Assembly: GCA_029339505.1 (NCBI GenBank)
Contig: JAQISU010000163.1
Span: 1,736,001 to 1,800,000, forward strand
DNA length: 64,000 bases
Direction: 5' to 3'
Source of the DNA: Unio delphinus
Taxonomy: Eukaryota; Mollusca; Bivalvia; Unionida; Unionidae
In this document: positions 1 through 11,070 of the stretch, in pieces
Layout of the letters: every line of letters begins with the position of its first letter
Position numbering within the stretch: the first letter of the stretch is position 1
The notes under the pieces: generated by a model
Told to the model about the DNA's origin: nothing
What the model saw: only the letters and a program-made list of their open reading frames with translations
The model's database searches: none
Program-made: the position numbers and the translations under genes

Positions 1-71
1 AATGCTCAACTATACGATGAAACTTTTCAAGTGCCATGCTTAAGGTACATTATTCATACATTATCTTCTAG

Positions 72-469
72 ACTGGTATCAAAACTGCACTCAGATTCTT
101 GAAAAATACCAGCAAGAATCTCTGATGCAAGAGCAAGAGGAAGAGAAGAAGAAAAAGGAAACCGTTTTGAAGGAGCTTGCGCAGGAACTAAATTTACTGA
201 AGGCCAGAGAAAAAGATCCCTTTGACACTTTTCTGACGTGGTTGTACGAGACATTTCCGCCAAAAAATCCCATGCATAAGTTGGAACTCACGAAGAAAGT
301 CAATGAGAGCGATTCACAGATGAAGAACCGCTGTCTGCAGAAAGCGGTAATCCATTACCACCCTGACCGTGTTGATAAAGTAACGTTTGGGCTTAAAGGT
401 AAAGTCCTTTATGAAGAGATAACTAAATGCCTGACCATGAGATACGAAGAGGTCAAAAGTATGATATAA
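72..469 (+). CDS. Terminal exon of a J-domain (DnaJ-like) protein
   Basis: The sequence at 61-71 ends in a pyrimidine-rich AG acceptor. From base 74 the frame is open without interruption to a TAA at 467-469, so this reads as a last exon that continues from outside the window; the ATG at 125 is internal. The first part is a charged, lysine and glutamate rich segment likely to form a coiled coil. The C-terminal part carries HYHPDR, which matches the HPD signature of J domains with R in place of the usual K, followed by a helix ending in YEEVKSMI. J domains stimulate the ATPase of Hsp70 chaperones; the intact HPD supports that role here, but the N-terminal domains are not visible. The parent protein cannot be named from this exon. 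Confidence 0.75.
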
Positions 470-547
470 CATATGTATGGAGGAGATATAGAACTTACAA
501 ACAATTATTATCCAAAATGAAAGCTATGCAGTAGTGTGCACTCGCAC

Positions 548-553
548 AATAAA
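548..553 (+). promoter_or_regulatory. Poly(A) signal AATAAA
   Basis: A canonical AATAAA lies about 80 bases after the stop codon of the J-domain exon, the expected place for 3' end formation of that transcript. Confidence 0.6.
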
Positions 554-590
554 ATGTGGATTAAGTAGCATTGTAACACCATTTACTTGA

Positions 591-593
<3 letters not shown>

Positions 594-662
<69 letters not shown>
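594..662. repeat. (TA)n microsatellite
   Basis: About 69 bases of pure TA. Five other long TA tracts of 64-86 bases occur in the window. Confidence 0.98.
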
Positions 663-665
<3 letters not shown>

Positions 666-752
666 AAAAACTGTAGAAACAGGCATGTAAAGTTTTGTAA
701 ACATGGTTTCTGTATTTTACTTGTTTGTCTTGTCTATGTTCTGTATTTGCCT

Positions 753-787
753 TTGATAAAGACTCATTAAGAGTCGAAAGCGCTTAG
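753..787 (+). ncRNA. Decayed hammerhead-like stem-loop, possible Penelope-type relic
   Basis: TTGATAA is followed by a 5-bp stem GACTC / GAGTC with an ATTAA loop, then GAAA and a GCGC segment. The order of parts copies a type of hammerhead ribozyme core (CUGANGA, stem II, GAAA) seen in Penelope-like elements and retrozymes. Two core bases that must be C and G are T and A here, so it would not be expected to cleave. The assignment is inferred and weak. Confidence 0.25.
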
Positions 788-1389
788 GCTAGAGTGATTC
801 TAGTTTTGCACTGTTGCGTGTCAGTTGTTTGCATTTACCTTAACCAATCCCTGACAAACGTGATCCCTTGCTGGATCCAGTGCATTTGAAAGGACTGTTA
901 TATGCCATATAATTTGTATTCTTTATATATATATATATGCTATACCAGTCTCACAATTTTATCTTATCCAAACATTTGGTATGATTATTTAAAATGTTGC
1001 CGTACATGTACCTTGTTCCCAATTATTGCGTTGCGTTGAGACGGTCCCTCGTTGAAAGCACATGTTGGCTTTGAATGAGATAGACCGACCCTCATTTCAT
1101 CCACTCTGATCATTATTTCAACTCATCTTTATGTTTCAAGTAACTGTTATAAACATATGTATTACTAGATGACGATATTTTATGATGCCTTATTTGTTTA
1201 CAGTGTATTTTAATCAAATAGTGCCTCCCGGAACGTGCTCCGTTACTTTGTAATGGCGTCTACCATGTTGCTTAGCGCGTGGTAGCGTTCCCGTTTCTAA
1301 CCCGAATCGGAGAATCTCGAATGTCTCCGTTGTTTGTTAATGTAAACATTAGAAATTCTCCAAGGGTATAGAAATATGGGTTGTTTTCA

Positions 1390-1460
1390 CAGACGTCACG
1401 ATTAAGTACGCAAATACCCACAATTCTACGCGCGCGAACCTTCTGCCGCCATTTTGAGTC
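1390..1460. promoter_or_regulatory. Promoter-like patch with CRE-like and YY1-like sites
   Basis: GACGTCAC at 1392-1399 resembles a CRE. A run of CpGs is followed by GCCGCCATTTT at 1445-1455, whose complement AAAATGGCGGC matches the YY1 core. No coding start follows on either strand within reach, so this may be a transposon promoter or a non-coding start site. Confidence 0.25.
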
Positions 1461-2496
1461 CCTAACAAACCGTTGTCAACATTAGTCATCATGTATATTC
1501 AAGAATAATAATCTGATTTAACTATCGATAAGGATATTTGCTTCTTTGATAAAATACATAGATTATACTTGAAATTATGTGCACTATAGCACAAAAATGA
1601 AAATAAAGCTGGAAGTTCACTTGCTTATATCGAAAGACAGAATAGTAAAGCAGAACCGTAATCGTGTATATTGATATCTAAGAAATGCACTTTTTGTTGT
1701 TTGTTGTTTACAAACAGACAATATTGACGTTTTTAAAAAGTCATTCATATCATATCGCTAAGCTTGTCATCATGAAAGAGTATTTCCAGATCATGATTTT
1801 CTGGATACGATATCAGTCACGAATTAAAATTTCATAGCATGTAATTTATGCTAGAACTTTTATGTACAAATATTTTTCGCGACAACATGTGTTTGTGTCA
1901 TAGAATATTTGAGAAACCATTTTAATTAGTATATTCAAATATTGTATTTGTGGAGGGGATGGTGGACGTAGACTTATACTAGATGAAAGCGATAACCGGT
2001 CAAAGAAGTTTCATCTTTAGTGTATTCAAACGAAACACGTGTATGACGCACCATGACATTGTTTCGAATGTCAAAATGATGTAATCCTGAAATGCTTTTA
2101 GAAATCTGAAATTGTATATAAACAATTGGCTTTGAAACTTTAACGATCATCAAATGCTTGATTTAAGCCCATGAAAATCGAAAATCATTACATGTTTCTA
2201 CTTGGTTGTATATCCATTTGTTTATGCGTTTGTTTATTGATGGATCTATTTGTTTAGGAATGAATAACAAATAAAATTGAAATATAAATATTTTACTTGA
2301 AGAAAACACGTAAATAGAGTCACGCGATTCGATCTCGCAAGGTTGACATGCACAACAGAATGTGATGTATTTTTATATTCTTACTCACAAAATGAAACGT
2401 GCCAGTTATGTGGATAGGGACTCACAATGGCAGATATGGAAGTACACATGTTTTGTGACGTCATGTGAAAACAACGGATAAATAAGGCTTCCGTCA

Positions 2497-2740
2497 TTGC
2501 TCGGCTTGTGTTGCTGTGTCGAGGGCTGTGTGCTCCGGGAGTGCCTTGGGGGCGCCTCGTGTTTCTTCGTTGGTGGGTGCAGGGGTGCGTCTTGCCCCGC
2601 CCCTGTGTGGGGGCGGCGGGTTGCGGGGTTGGTGCTGCCTTGGATGTTGCTGGGGTCTGCTCGGGGCCGTTTCCGCCTTTTCCTCTTCCTGATGTGCCAT
2701 CCGAAGTTGATGGGGGGAGGTGTGAGTTCACTTACCTACC
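2497..2740. other. Isolated GC-rich island of unknown origin
   Basis: About 240 bases are strongly G-rich on the plus strand inside AT-rich DNA. On the minus strand they read as a proline, arginine and threonine rich open frame without recognisable motifs. It lies about 230 bases upstream of LINE copy A. It could be a fragment of a retroelement leader, a foreign insert or part of an unrecognised exon; nothing here decides. Confidence 0.4.
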
Positions 2741-3253
2741 TGCCCCAGGGCTTCCATTTATACCGATAGTTACTTATTAGTAATTCGGTATAACGCCCAA
2801 TTAAATAAGTACACTAGTATGCACATATAAAAGGGAAAATAAATGTCAAGCGATATGCTGGATATAAAAGTAGCACAAATGACCCTCAGTGGTCGGTTGC
2901 TACTATAAAACCCCAAGTTGATGATGATGCAGACGAGAGACTGAGACTGACTGCATTGAAAGTCTAAATTCGGTCTAATTTCGGACCATAAACTAAAAAT
3001 TCTAATTCTAAATTTCCGAGTTCTATTCTGAAATTGAAAATTTATGTAATAATATCAACAATGAAAATATACTCCCATTGTGGGATAACATTAAACAAAA
3101 CATAAAAAATAAAGGCCAAAAATACTCTAGACTACAAAGTGAGAGTCAGAGATTAATAGAGTCAGAATGTATACGAATTCTGAATAAAACAAATATAAGC
3201 GATGAGCAAAAATTCAAATAAATAAAGTTCTTGATAATGTAAATGAATACAAG

Positions 3254-5028
3254 TTGAATGGAGGTAAAATAAATTCGGGCTTATTTAAAGATGTTTATAA
3301 TACTGGAAAAAACATATACAAAAAAGAAGAAATAAGACGAGGAGCTGAAAAATCTATTACAAAACTTAAAAATAATGGCGTAATACTTGAATCCCAAAAT
3401 GACTTAATGGAACATGTAAAGAAATTCTATCAAGAATTATACAAAACAAAAAATATAACAGAAAATAAAATTAATGAATGTTTAAAAAAAATTAAACTAC
3501 CAAATATAGATCAACAAGAAGCAAACATATGCGAGATAAATATTACAAGAGAAGAAGTAGAAAATACTATAAATAAATTATCGCTAAATAAATCAACAGG
3601 CATTCATGGAATAACAGCTGAATTTTACAAAAAAATTCAAAATAAAAATGATCCCAATTTTAACAAAACTTTATAATGAGATTTTTTATAATAAAAATAT
3701 GAGTGCGACCATGAAAATGGGAATGATCACCCTAATATATAAAAATAAGGGTGATCATATGGACCTAAAAAAAAACTGGCGTCCTATATCATTACTCAAC
3801 ATTGATTATAAAATACTTAGTACCATTTGGGCAAATAGAATAAAAACAACCTTCAATAAAATTATAATGCATAATCAATCCTGCGGAAAAGAAGGTAGAC
3901 AAATTTTGGACAATATATTATGAATAAAAACGACAATAGAATATATGGAAACAAATGATAGAAATGGTGCTCTCATTCTCTTCCATCAAGAAAAAGCATT
4001 TGACCAAATTGAATTAAATTATATATTGAAAACGCTTAAATGTTTTGGTTTCGGACCAAAATTTATATCATGTATTGAAACGTTATATCATGAAATACAA
4101 TCAACAGTACAGATAAATGGAGCCCGGACAGATCCGTTCTACATAACGAGATCGGTCCGACAAGGCTGCCCTTTATCTATGTTGTTATATGTTGTGGGTA
4201 ATGAACCCATCAACAGATCTATACGAGATGACAATAACATTAAAGGAATATATATTGCGAATATTAAAAACATTACGAAAACCTTTTTGCATGCAGATGA
4301 TATCAGCAATATCATAACCACGAACGATTCGTATAAACATTTACTTAAACATTTTAAAAACTTCAGTGAAGCCTCTGGTTCAGAAATAAATGAGAACAAA
4401 ACGGAAATTCTACTTATAGAAAACTGGAAAAATTCATGCCAATCATGTAGTAACCTTCCAATAGAGAAAATAAAACTATGTAAAAGTGTTAGGAGTGTAC
4501 CTAGGGAAAAACAGTAAACCCTTAAACACAGCTCAAATTATAAATAAAATTGAAAAACACTAAAAGGTATGGAATATACGAAACTTTACAATTATGGAAA
4601 AATTCAAATAACACAAACATACCTGTTTAATTCAATATGGCACAAATTTAATATTATAGACTTCGACTTATACTATATAAAGAAAATTGAAAAAGCTATT
4701 TATGAATTTTTATGGGAAAAATATGCCGGATATCACGTTTTACGCTACAAAAAGATAAAGAAAAAGGTGGTATGAACTTACCCAATTTAAAACTTAAACA
4801 AACGGCAACGTATTTGGACCGAATAAACAAACTTGATGATACACCATCACACCCATGGAAGGGAATATAGATATACTGGTTTGGATTCATGCTGTCACAT
4901 AAACCTGAAATCTATCATAATAACAACCTAAAGAAATTAATACAACCACCGAAAATTGCGTATCGACAAACTATAGCCCTTAAAGAAAATAAAATTAACA
5001 ACAAACTATGGGCAGAGAAAAACGTCAA

Positions 5029-5102
<74 letters not shown>

Positions 5103-5534
5103 TGATCTGAAAATGAATAAACTACCAAAAAACAAAATAGAAGAAAACCGGAACTAGACTGGAAACAAATATGGATACATTGGAATAAACTGAAATATCC
5201 TAAAGAAATAACAAGAATATATGAATATATACATGATGCATGGTGGACCGGGGAACTTGCGTATAAAAGGAAAGTAATTCGTACACTACCCAAATGTCCT
5301 CTGTGCCATAAATTCAGCGATAACAAAATTCATTTAATACTACAATGTGAAAAAACTACGGATCAACGTACAACAATAATTACAAAGATAAAAACTGAAA
5401 TGAAATTATATCACTATGATATACTCTTATACACAAATAAAATTAAAAACAATAATTTATATAAAGAAGTAATAGCATACATATTGTATGTATATGAAAA
5501 AAGAAGACTAGCAATATGGATACCAGAAAAATAA
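3254..5534 (+). pseudogene. Reverse transcriptase (ORF2) remains of LINE copy A
   Basis: The reading is broken into pieces: 3254-3676, a frame change near 3650, a TGA at 3921-3923, then 3945-4517, 4569-4775 and shorter parts. Recognisable blocks in order are LNKSTGIHGITAEFYKK, NWRPISLLNIDYKIL, HQEKAFDQIELNYI, VRQGCPLSMLLYVV, then FLHADDIS with the catalytic pair at 4290-4301, and SEINENKTEILL. The C-terminal Cys/His motif CPLCHKFS is near 5299. The catalytic motif is HADD, not YADD, as in copy B. Stops, frameshifts and the TA insertion make it inactive. Confidence 0.85.
5031..5101. repeat. (TA)n microsatellite inside LINE copy A
   Basis: 71 bases of pure TA within the former ORF2 of copy A; coding similarity continues on both sides, so the tract expanded after insertion. 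Confidence 0.97.
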
Positions 5535-5548
5535 CGGCTATTTTAGAG

Positions 5549-5565
5549 GCAATCTTGAAGATTGC
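5549..5565 (+). other. 3' UTR hairpin of LINE copy A
   Basis: GCAATCTT and AAGATTGC form a perfect inverted repeat just after the ORF2 stop, followed by a T-rich stretch, then TTTAAAGG and A-rich sequence. Copy B has a comparable stem before TTTAAAGG, which suggests a conserved 3' end. Confidence 0.5.
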
Positions 5566-5640
5566 TGTTTTAGGGGCATTTTTTTTTTCTTTTTCTTTAA
5601 AGGAACATTAAAATATAAAAACTATAATAGTGAAGAGTAA

Positions 5641-6168
5641 CTATATACAGTCTTATCCAGAAACCATAAAAATGAGATCAGATACAGTATATACATATGC
5701 GACCCTGTATTTGAGCCATAGAAACACACCAAACTATATACATCATATATAACTGCGGCAAAATCGCGCCAAAATTAGAATTTTTAATAACAAGGTAAAA
5801 CTATACACGTTTCCAAAAACTAAGTTGACCCAGTTTTGTATTTTTATTTTTTTCACATTGTACTTAACTGCAACTCTATTTTAATAAATACGAATTTTAT
5901 GAGCAAAAAGAAGAACTGCATCTTTAGAGGGACAGAAGTTTCTCTAAACATATTATACTAAAACAAAAAGTGGAGTTAATCCCTTTATTTTAACCGTGAG
6001 TGAATAGCATTTGCAACGTGGCTCTTAGCTGATTCCAGCTGGGGTAGGTTTCTATTTTTGCTTATATCACAATTGTTTAATTAGTTTCACTGCACTTTTT
6101 TACTTTATACTTTAAGTTGAATCACTTTTTCATTATACATTGATACATTTTGTACTCCAATTATCACA
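5641..6168 (+). other. Leader region before LINE copy B ORF1
   Basis: About 530 bases without an open frame between the tail of copy A and the ORF1 start of copy B. It holds a 7-bp stem (TTTAGAG 5923-5929 with CTCTAAA 5942-5948). The true 5' end of copy B lies somewhere here; I cannot place it or find a target duplication. Confidence 0.45.
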
Positions 6169-7437
6169 ATGGCTGAACATGCGGGAGAGGGTTCTGGATT
6201 CCCTAGGGGAAGCAGGTCTAGACTAAATTTGTATTATGATTGTACCGTAGTTGACAATGTGCTAATTGCACATCACCCTAAGGGTTGCCAGCTCTTGATA
6301 TCAGGTGATGATGCAACTCCCAAACAAGTGGAGATTCTAGCGGCCCTTAAGGCCATGTCCGTAGATATGAGGAAAATAGCGGCGCTCCAGAATGCTGGAC
6401 CGAAGAGATATATGCTCTATCCCAAAGACAAAGAAACAGCAATTTTAGATGTTGAATCTTTTATGGTGAAAGGCATCACAATGCATGTGCATGAGGCCCC
6501 GCCTATTGAAAGAGAGCTAGGGCCAAAAATGACTGAAATTCATTTTCATGGGCTTCCTTTTTATATCGATACAGTCGAGATAGAAAGGAAAATGTACGAA
6601 AGGTTTCATGTCGCCAGTAAGGGAAATAAACTAGCGGACTCATGGGGATTTAATGGTATTACTTCAGCCGTGAGAATGATTAGGGTTGAAAAGGGGCAAG
6701 AATCCAAGATACCCCCTTTTTTCTATGTATTGGGCTTTAGAATCCGATCATGGTACAGAGATTGCGAGAGAGACCGCAAGTGCAGTAAGTGTGGACAACT
6801 AGGGCACGGGCCTTGGGATTGTAAGGGGGTGACGCAAAAACAAGGACCCTCTTATTCAGATGTACTACAGTCGGAGCCCCAAGTTAACAATAACCCCAAT
6901 GAAGGGTGGGTTCAGGTGGGAATGAGGAAGGAACCTAGGGCGGGGGTGAGTATTCCAACGTTTTCGCACACGAATCCTTTTGAGGTGTTAATAGCTGAAG
7001 CAGTTGAGAGTTCTTTTCCTCAGGGGATAGAACCAATACCAAAAGGAACCTCAACGCCCAAAAAAACTCAGAACAAAAAACCAAACAAGAAGAGGAAGGC
7101 GGAGAGCCTGTCTTCCTCTTCTGAGGAGGTGCTTCCGTCTTCGGGGGAGGTTGAAAAACCACTTCCCTCCCCTGGGGAGATGGAAAAAATCCCCCAAGAA
7201 AAAGAATCAGAAATGAGTCAAGCACAAACTGAGTTATATTCTACAAATGGAAATGAAAAAAACTGCAACATGGATACACTTAATACGACAATTGGCAATG
7301 ACACCGAAATAGATACATACATTAACACTTTGTTCTTTTCAAATATCACCAGTGATTTTGAAATACCTATAAGTGATACCCAATTTGAGAACAATGACCC
7401 AGGCTCCCCTCAAAAGGGGGAAGATACAAGCGCTTAA
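6169..7437 (+). CDS. LINE copy B ORF1 protein with CCHC zinc knuckle
   Basis: A 422-residue intact frame from an ATG in a favourable context (CACAATGGCT). Residues about 122-180 (TEIHFHGLPFYIDTVEIERK onward) look like an RRM-type nucleic-acid binding fold. A zinc knuckle follows with C205, C208, H213 and C218 in the C-x2-C-x4-H-x4-C pattern. The C-terminal 200 residues are low complexity: lysine-rich near 290-310, then serine, glutamate and proline rich. ORF1 proteins of this group bind LINE RNA and form the ribonucleoprotein needed for retrotransposition. ORF2 starts 65 bases downstream, so one bicistronic RNA is likely. No stops or frameshifts are seen. Confidence 0.85.
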   Translation: MAEHAGEGSGFPRGSRSRLNLYYDCTVVDNVLIAHHPKGCQLLISGDDATPKQVEILAALKAMSVDMRKIAALQNAGPKRYMLYPKDKETAILDVESFMVKGITMHVHEAPPIERELGPKMTEIHFHGLPFYIDTVEIERKMYERFHVASKGNKLADSWGFNGITSAVRMIRVEKGQESKIPPFFYVLGFRIRSWYRDCERDRKCSKCGQLGHGPWDCKGVTQKQGPSYSDVLQSEPQVNNNPNEGWVQVGMRKEPRAGVSIPTFSHTNPFEVLIAEAVESSFPQGIEPIPKGTSTPKKTQNKKPNKKRKAESLSSSSEEVLPSSGEVEKPLPSPGEMEKIPQEKESEMSQAQTELYSTNGNEKNCNMDTLNTTIGNDTEIDTYINTLFFSNITSDFEIPISDTQFENNDPGSPQKGEDTSA

Positions 7438-7502
7438 ATTTAAACAATAGTCAATAAATTTATAACCACTAAAATGAGCGGCCACCTGGAGACAAACCAG
7501 AA

Positions 7503-10500
7503 ATGGAAGAACAAAACTTCCGTGTACTGTCCTTAAATGTTAATGGATTAAACCAAGAAAAGGTTAATAAGTTAATACAAATAGGGGATTTTGATTTACT
7601 GTTTATTCAAGAGACACATAACGGACTAACAGACGAATTAAAAGAACAACTTGAAAGAAAGCTGGATTGCATTATAATTCAAAATGACTATATAGGGAGG
7701 GATAAAGGGGGAGGGGTTGCAATTATGATCAAAAATAAAGTAGGAAGTAAATGGGAAAGAATAGAGGAGAGTGCGTTTTTTAGGGGTAGACTAATTCATT
7801 TAAAAATAGAGAATTGTCATTTTTTAAACATATATATGCCAGCATCTTATGATATGAAACGAGCTTTTGCAATACAACTTAAGGAGTACTTAGACAACTA
7901 TATAGGAAACAATTTGATAATAGGTGGGGATTTTAATTGGGTTGAGGACGACATAGACAGAAACACAAATATAACACCTTGCGACTTAGGGATTATGAAG
8001 GTAATGAAACTTATAATGGAATCATTAGATTTGGTTGACATATATAGACGATTAAATTTACTAAGGGTGGAATACACTTATACACGAGGGAATACATCAA
8101 GTAGATTAGATACATTTTGGGCACATGTTTTGGAACAAATAAATATATAAAATCAGGGATATCAGATTATCAAGTTTCGGACCATAAATTAATTTATTTA
8201 GAAGTAGGGATATCTAAAAGAACTAAATGGGGTCGCGGATCATGGAAATTAAATGCCAAAATATTAAATACCGAAGAATTTATAGAAGAAATAAAAAGGG
8301 AAATAGAAGATTTTAAAAATAAAGGGAATAAAGACATTATAGAAGAATGGGATAAATTAAAAGTTAAATTTAAGAAAATAGCAATAAAACATTCAAAATT
8401 AAGGGTTAGGAATTTTAAATTAGAAATAGAAGCTATAGAAAATTTAATAACAACAACAACAACACAGAACACAAAAACTACACTAGTATTAAGATTAGAA
8501 AAATTAAAGAAAGATTACTATAAAGGGAGGGAAATAAAAGCAGGTATATTTACAGACCTATATGAAAATGCAAGGGGATTATATAAAAGGGAAGTATTAA
8601 GAAGGGGGGGGGGGAGAAAAAACATTAGAAAGATTAAATACGGGAAGGGAAATACTAGAAGACAAAACTCAAATATTAAATTACATACGGAACTACTATA
8701 AGGACCTATATACTTCACAGAGAATAGCAGACGAAGATATAGAAACATACTTACGAGAGACAAATTGTGAGAAAATTACCTCAGAACATAGAGACAAATG
8801 TGAGGAATTTATATCACAAGACGAAATAGTAGAGACAAAAGGAAAATTAGGTAAAAATAAATCACCAGGGAGAGATGGACTTTCCGCGGAATTCTATAAA
8901 AAATTCTGCAGAGAGTTGTCGCCAATTTTAGAATGGTTATACAATAATATTGCACTTAGAAATAGCAAAATGACTAACACAATGAGGGAGGGTATGATAA
9001 CAATAATATATAAGGGAAAGGGAAATAGGGATGAAATAAAAAACTGGAGACCCATCTCACTCCTTAATGTTGACTATAAAATTTTGAGTAAAATTTTAAC
9101 GGAAAGGGTCAAAAAGTGTCTTGACCCAATTATAAATATAAATCAAACAAGTGGGCCAAAAGGAAGAAATATACAAAATAACATCTTAAACATTAAAACT
9201 ATAATTGATCATATAAATATAAATGGTACTACTAGTGCTATGGTACTAATTGACCAAGAAAAAGCCTTTGATCGACTTGAGCAAAACTATATATATAAGA
9301 CACTAGAACAATTTGGATTTGGAGAAAATTTCCAAAATTGGACCAAAATTCTGTATAATGATATAAACTCGATTGTACAGGTAAATGGAGCAAAAACGGA
9401 AAAATTTGAAATTCAAAGATCAGTGAGGCAAGGCTGCCCACTATCTATGCTATTATATGTAATAGCAATAGAAATCTTAAGTACCAAAGTAAGGAATAAC
9501 CCAAATATTGTAGGAATCAAAGTTCCAAACATTAAAGAAGAAGTTAAGATGTTACAACATGCTGATGATTGCACAAACTTTATTCAAGATGGAAAATCCT
9601 ATAATGAACTAATAAAGGAATTTGACAAATTTGGAAAAGTTTCAGGATCTAAGATAAATCCTGATAAAACTGAAATCTTATTAATAGGAGACTGGAGAGG
9701 TAAGAAACATGGTCTGCCTGCTCTTCTTATTAAAGATAATATAAAAACATTAGGCGTAAATTTTGGAAAAGATGAACTGGAAGACAATTTAAAAGAAATA
9801 AAAGAAAGTATTAAGAAAAATTTGACAATCTGGGCACCATTGCCAATATGCTTAATGGAACGAGCACAAGTTGCAAAAAACTATATGTATGTGCACTTAA
9901 ATTACAAATTAAAAACAGTAGACATAAAAAATGCAACACTAAAAAATATAGATAACGAGATTATTAACTACTTATGGGCTTTTAAAATACATTACACAAC
10001 CAAAGATACACTATATAGGGAGGGGGTGAGGGGAGGTCTAGGTCTCCCCCACCCCACCCTAATTAAATGCACCAACATTTTAAATCGATTTAAGGAGATT
10101 AAAGTGGAGCCAAAAATACCTTGGCATGGGCTCTACATATATTATTTTGGTTTCTCTATGAAGCAGAGAAACGACATATATAGGAATAATAACTTAATAA
10201 AATTATTAGAAGTGCCAAGGAAATTAAGATCAATAAAAGATTTACTATTCAAATACAGAGATGTAAAGGAATTTTGGGACACTGATACAAAATGCACATA
10301 CAGATGGCTAGCACAAAACACAATAAATAAGGACAAAAATAAGGTAGAACAAAAACACATGAATATTAACTGGGATAGGGCATGGGGAAATTGGGTCAAA
10401 CTCAGATCCATTAAAATCAAAAGTACCTTGTTCAAATACATGCATGATGCAAGGTTGACAGGGGAAATAGCAGTGCGACGGCGTATGATCGCAGTGTCGC

Positions 10501-10748
10501 CAAAATGTCCACTATGCAAAAATTTCTCTTTTACAAAAAAACATATTATAACGGAATGTCTTATAACTCAAATTGATAGAAACAAAATTGTCACTAATAT
10601 TTTAAAAAAACAATTATATGACAACATACAACTCTTATATCTAGATGGAAAATTTACAAAGACAATTTTAGAAGAAATATCAGCCTTTATTATTAAGTAT
10701 ATGATAGCATGCGGTCCAATTAAAAACTATGGGGAAAATTTTAGATAA
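7503..10748 (+). pseudogene. LINE copy B ORF2: endonuclease and reverse transcriptase, two frameshifts
   Basis: The endonuclease domain begins at 7503 with LSLNVNGL, then LLFIQETH, NIYMPAS, GGDFNW and SRLD. The frame breaks near 8140-8155 and continues in another frame through SDYQVSDHKLIYLEVG to about 8604. An 11-base G run (8604-8614) restores the first frame, which stays open to TAA at 10748. RT blocks are KSPGRDGLSAEFYKK, NWRPISLLNVDYKIL, LIDQEKAFDRLEQNYIY, VRQGCPLSMLLY, LQHADDCTNF (catalytic DD at 9564-9569) and GSKINPDKTEIL. CPLCKNFSFTKKHIITEC is the C-terminal Cys/His motif. Two compensating indels, one in a homopolymer, suggest recent decay or sequencing error. Confidence 0.9.
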
Positions 10749-11004
10749 GGAGGGTTCAGGGAACTCAGGAGGAGAAAAGTACGAGCAATGAGAGCACGGG
10801 GCTATATCACATGGCGCTACGCGAAGTGGACAGGCCCGTGAAAGAGTTTGGAATAAAGCTCACCTAGAGACATACACATTACAAAACAACTCACGGATTA
10901 GATAGGCTCTATAGTTAAGATCTGTTTCCTTTTCTCGTTTTTTCTTTTTCTTGAAAATAAGCATGCTATCATACAAAATCACTGGTGAGAAATGATTTTT
11001 ACTC

Positions 11005-11030
11005 TGTGGAGATTTGCGAAAATCTACACA
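11005..11030 (+). other. 3' UTR stem-loop of LINE copy B
   Basis: TGTGGAGATTT pairs with AAATCTACACA at 10 of 11 positions around a GCGA loop. It lies about 260 bases after ORF2 and just before TTTAAAGGG and the A-rich end, where LINE reverse transcriptases often recognise their RNA. Confidence 0.5.
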
Positions 11031-11070
11031 GAAAGCCCGTTTAAAGGGAAATATAAAATAATCTTTTGGA

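Larger units (their letters stand above)
663..2496. other. Intergenic DNA, no gene seen
   Basis: AT-rich sequence with stops in all frames. The only structures noted are the stem-loop at 753-787, a short TA run near 925-939 and the promoter-like patch at 1390-1460. The unusual GC-rich island begins at its end. Confidence 0.6.
2976..5640 (+). mobile_element. LINE copy A, L1/Tx1-like, 5' truncated and decayed
   Basis: The copy begins inside the endonuclease domain: TTTCGGACCATAAA at about 2980 encodes the SDHK motif and is identical over 14 bases to the matching place in copy B. It then runs through reverse transcriptase and a C-terminal C-x2-C-x8-H-x4-C motif near 5300. The ORF2 frame ends at about 5534. 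A 17-base perfect inverted repeat and an A-rich tail follow, ending near 5640. A 71-base TA tract interrupts the 3' third. Sequence divergence from copy B makes it a separate subfamily or a much older insertion. Confidence 0.85.
6050..11070 (+). mobile_element. LINE copy B, near-complete L1/Tx1-like element
   Basis: A two-ORF non-LTR retrotransposon: ORF1 with a CCHC knuckle, a 65-base gap, then ORF2 with AP-type endonuclease, reverse transcriptase and C-terminal Cys/His motif. After the stop at 10748 comes a roughly 300-base 3' UTR with a stem-loop at 11005-11030 and TTTAAAGGG before an A-rich tail. ORF layout and RT blocks (DQEKAFDR, VRQGCPLS) fit the L1/Tx1 group. The copy is young enough that ORF1 is whole and ORF2 has only two small indels. 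Both ends are approximate. Confidence 0.85.

Noticed and set aside
2720..2750. U1 snRNA 5' end (CTTACCT-like words)
   Set aside because: The match is too short and the rest of U1 is absent.
5006..5326. Minus-strand frame with poly Tyr-Ile
   Set aside because: It is a TA microsatellite read as codons, antisense to LINE copy A. The same applies to frames across the other TA tracts.
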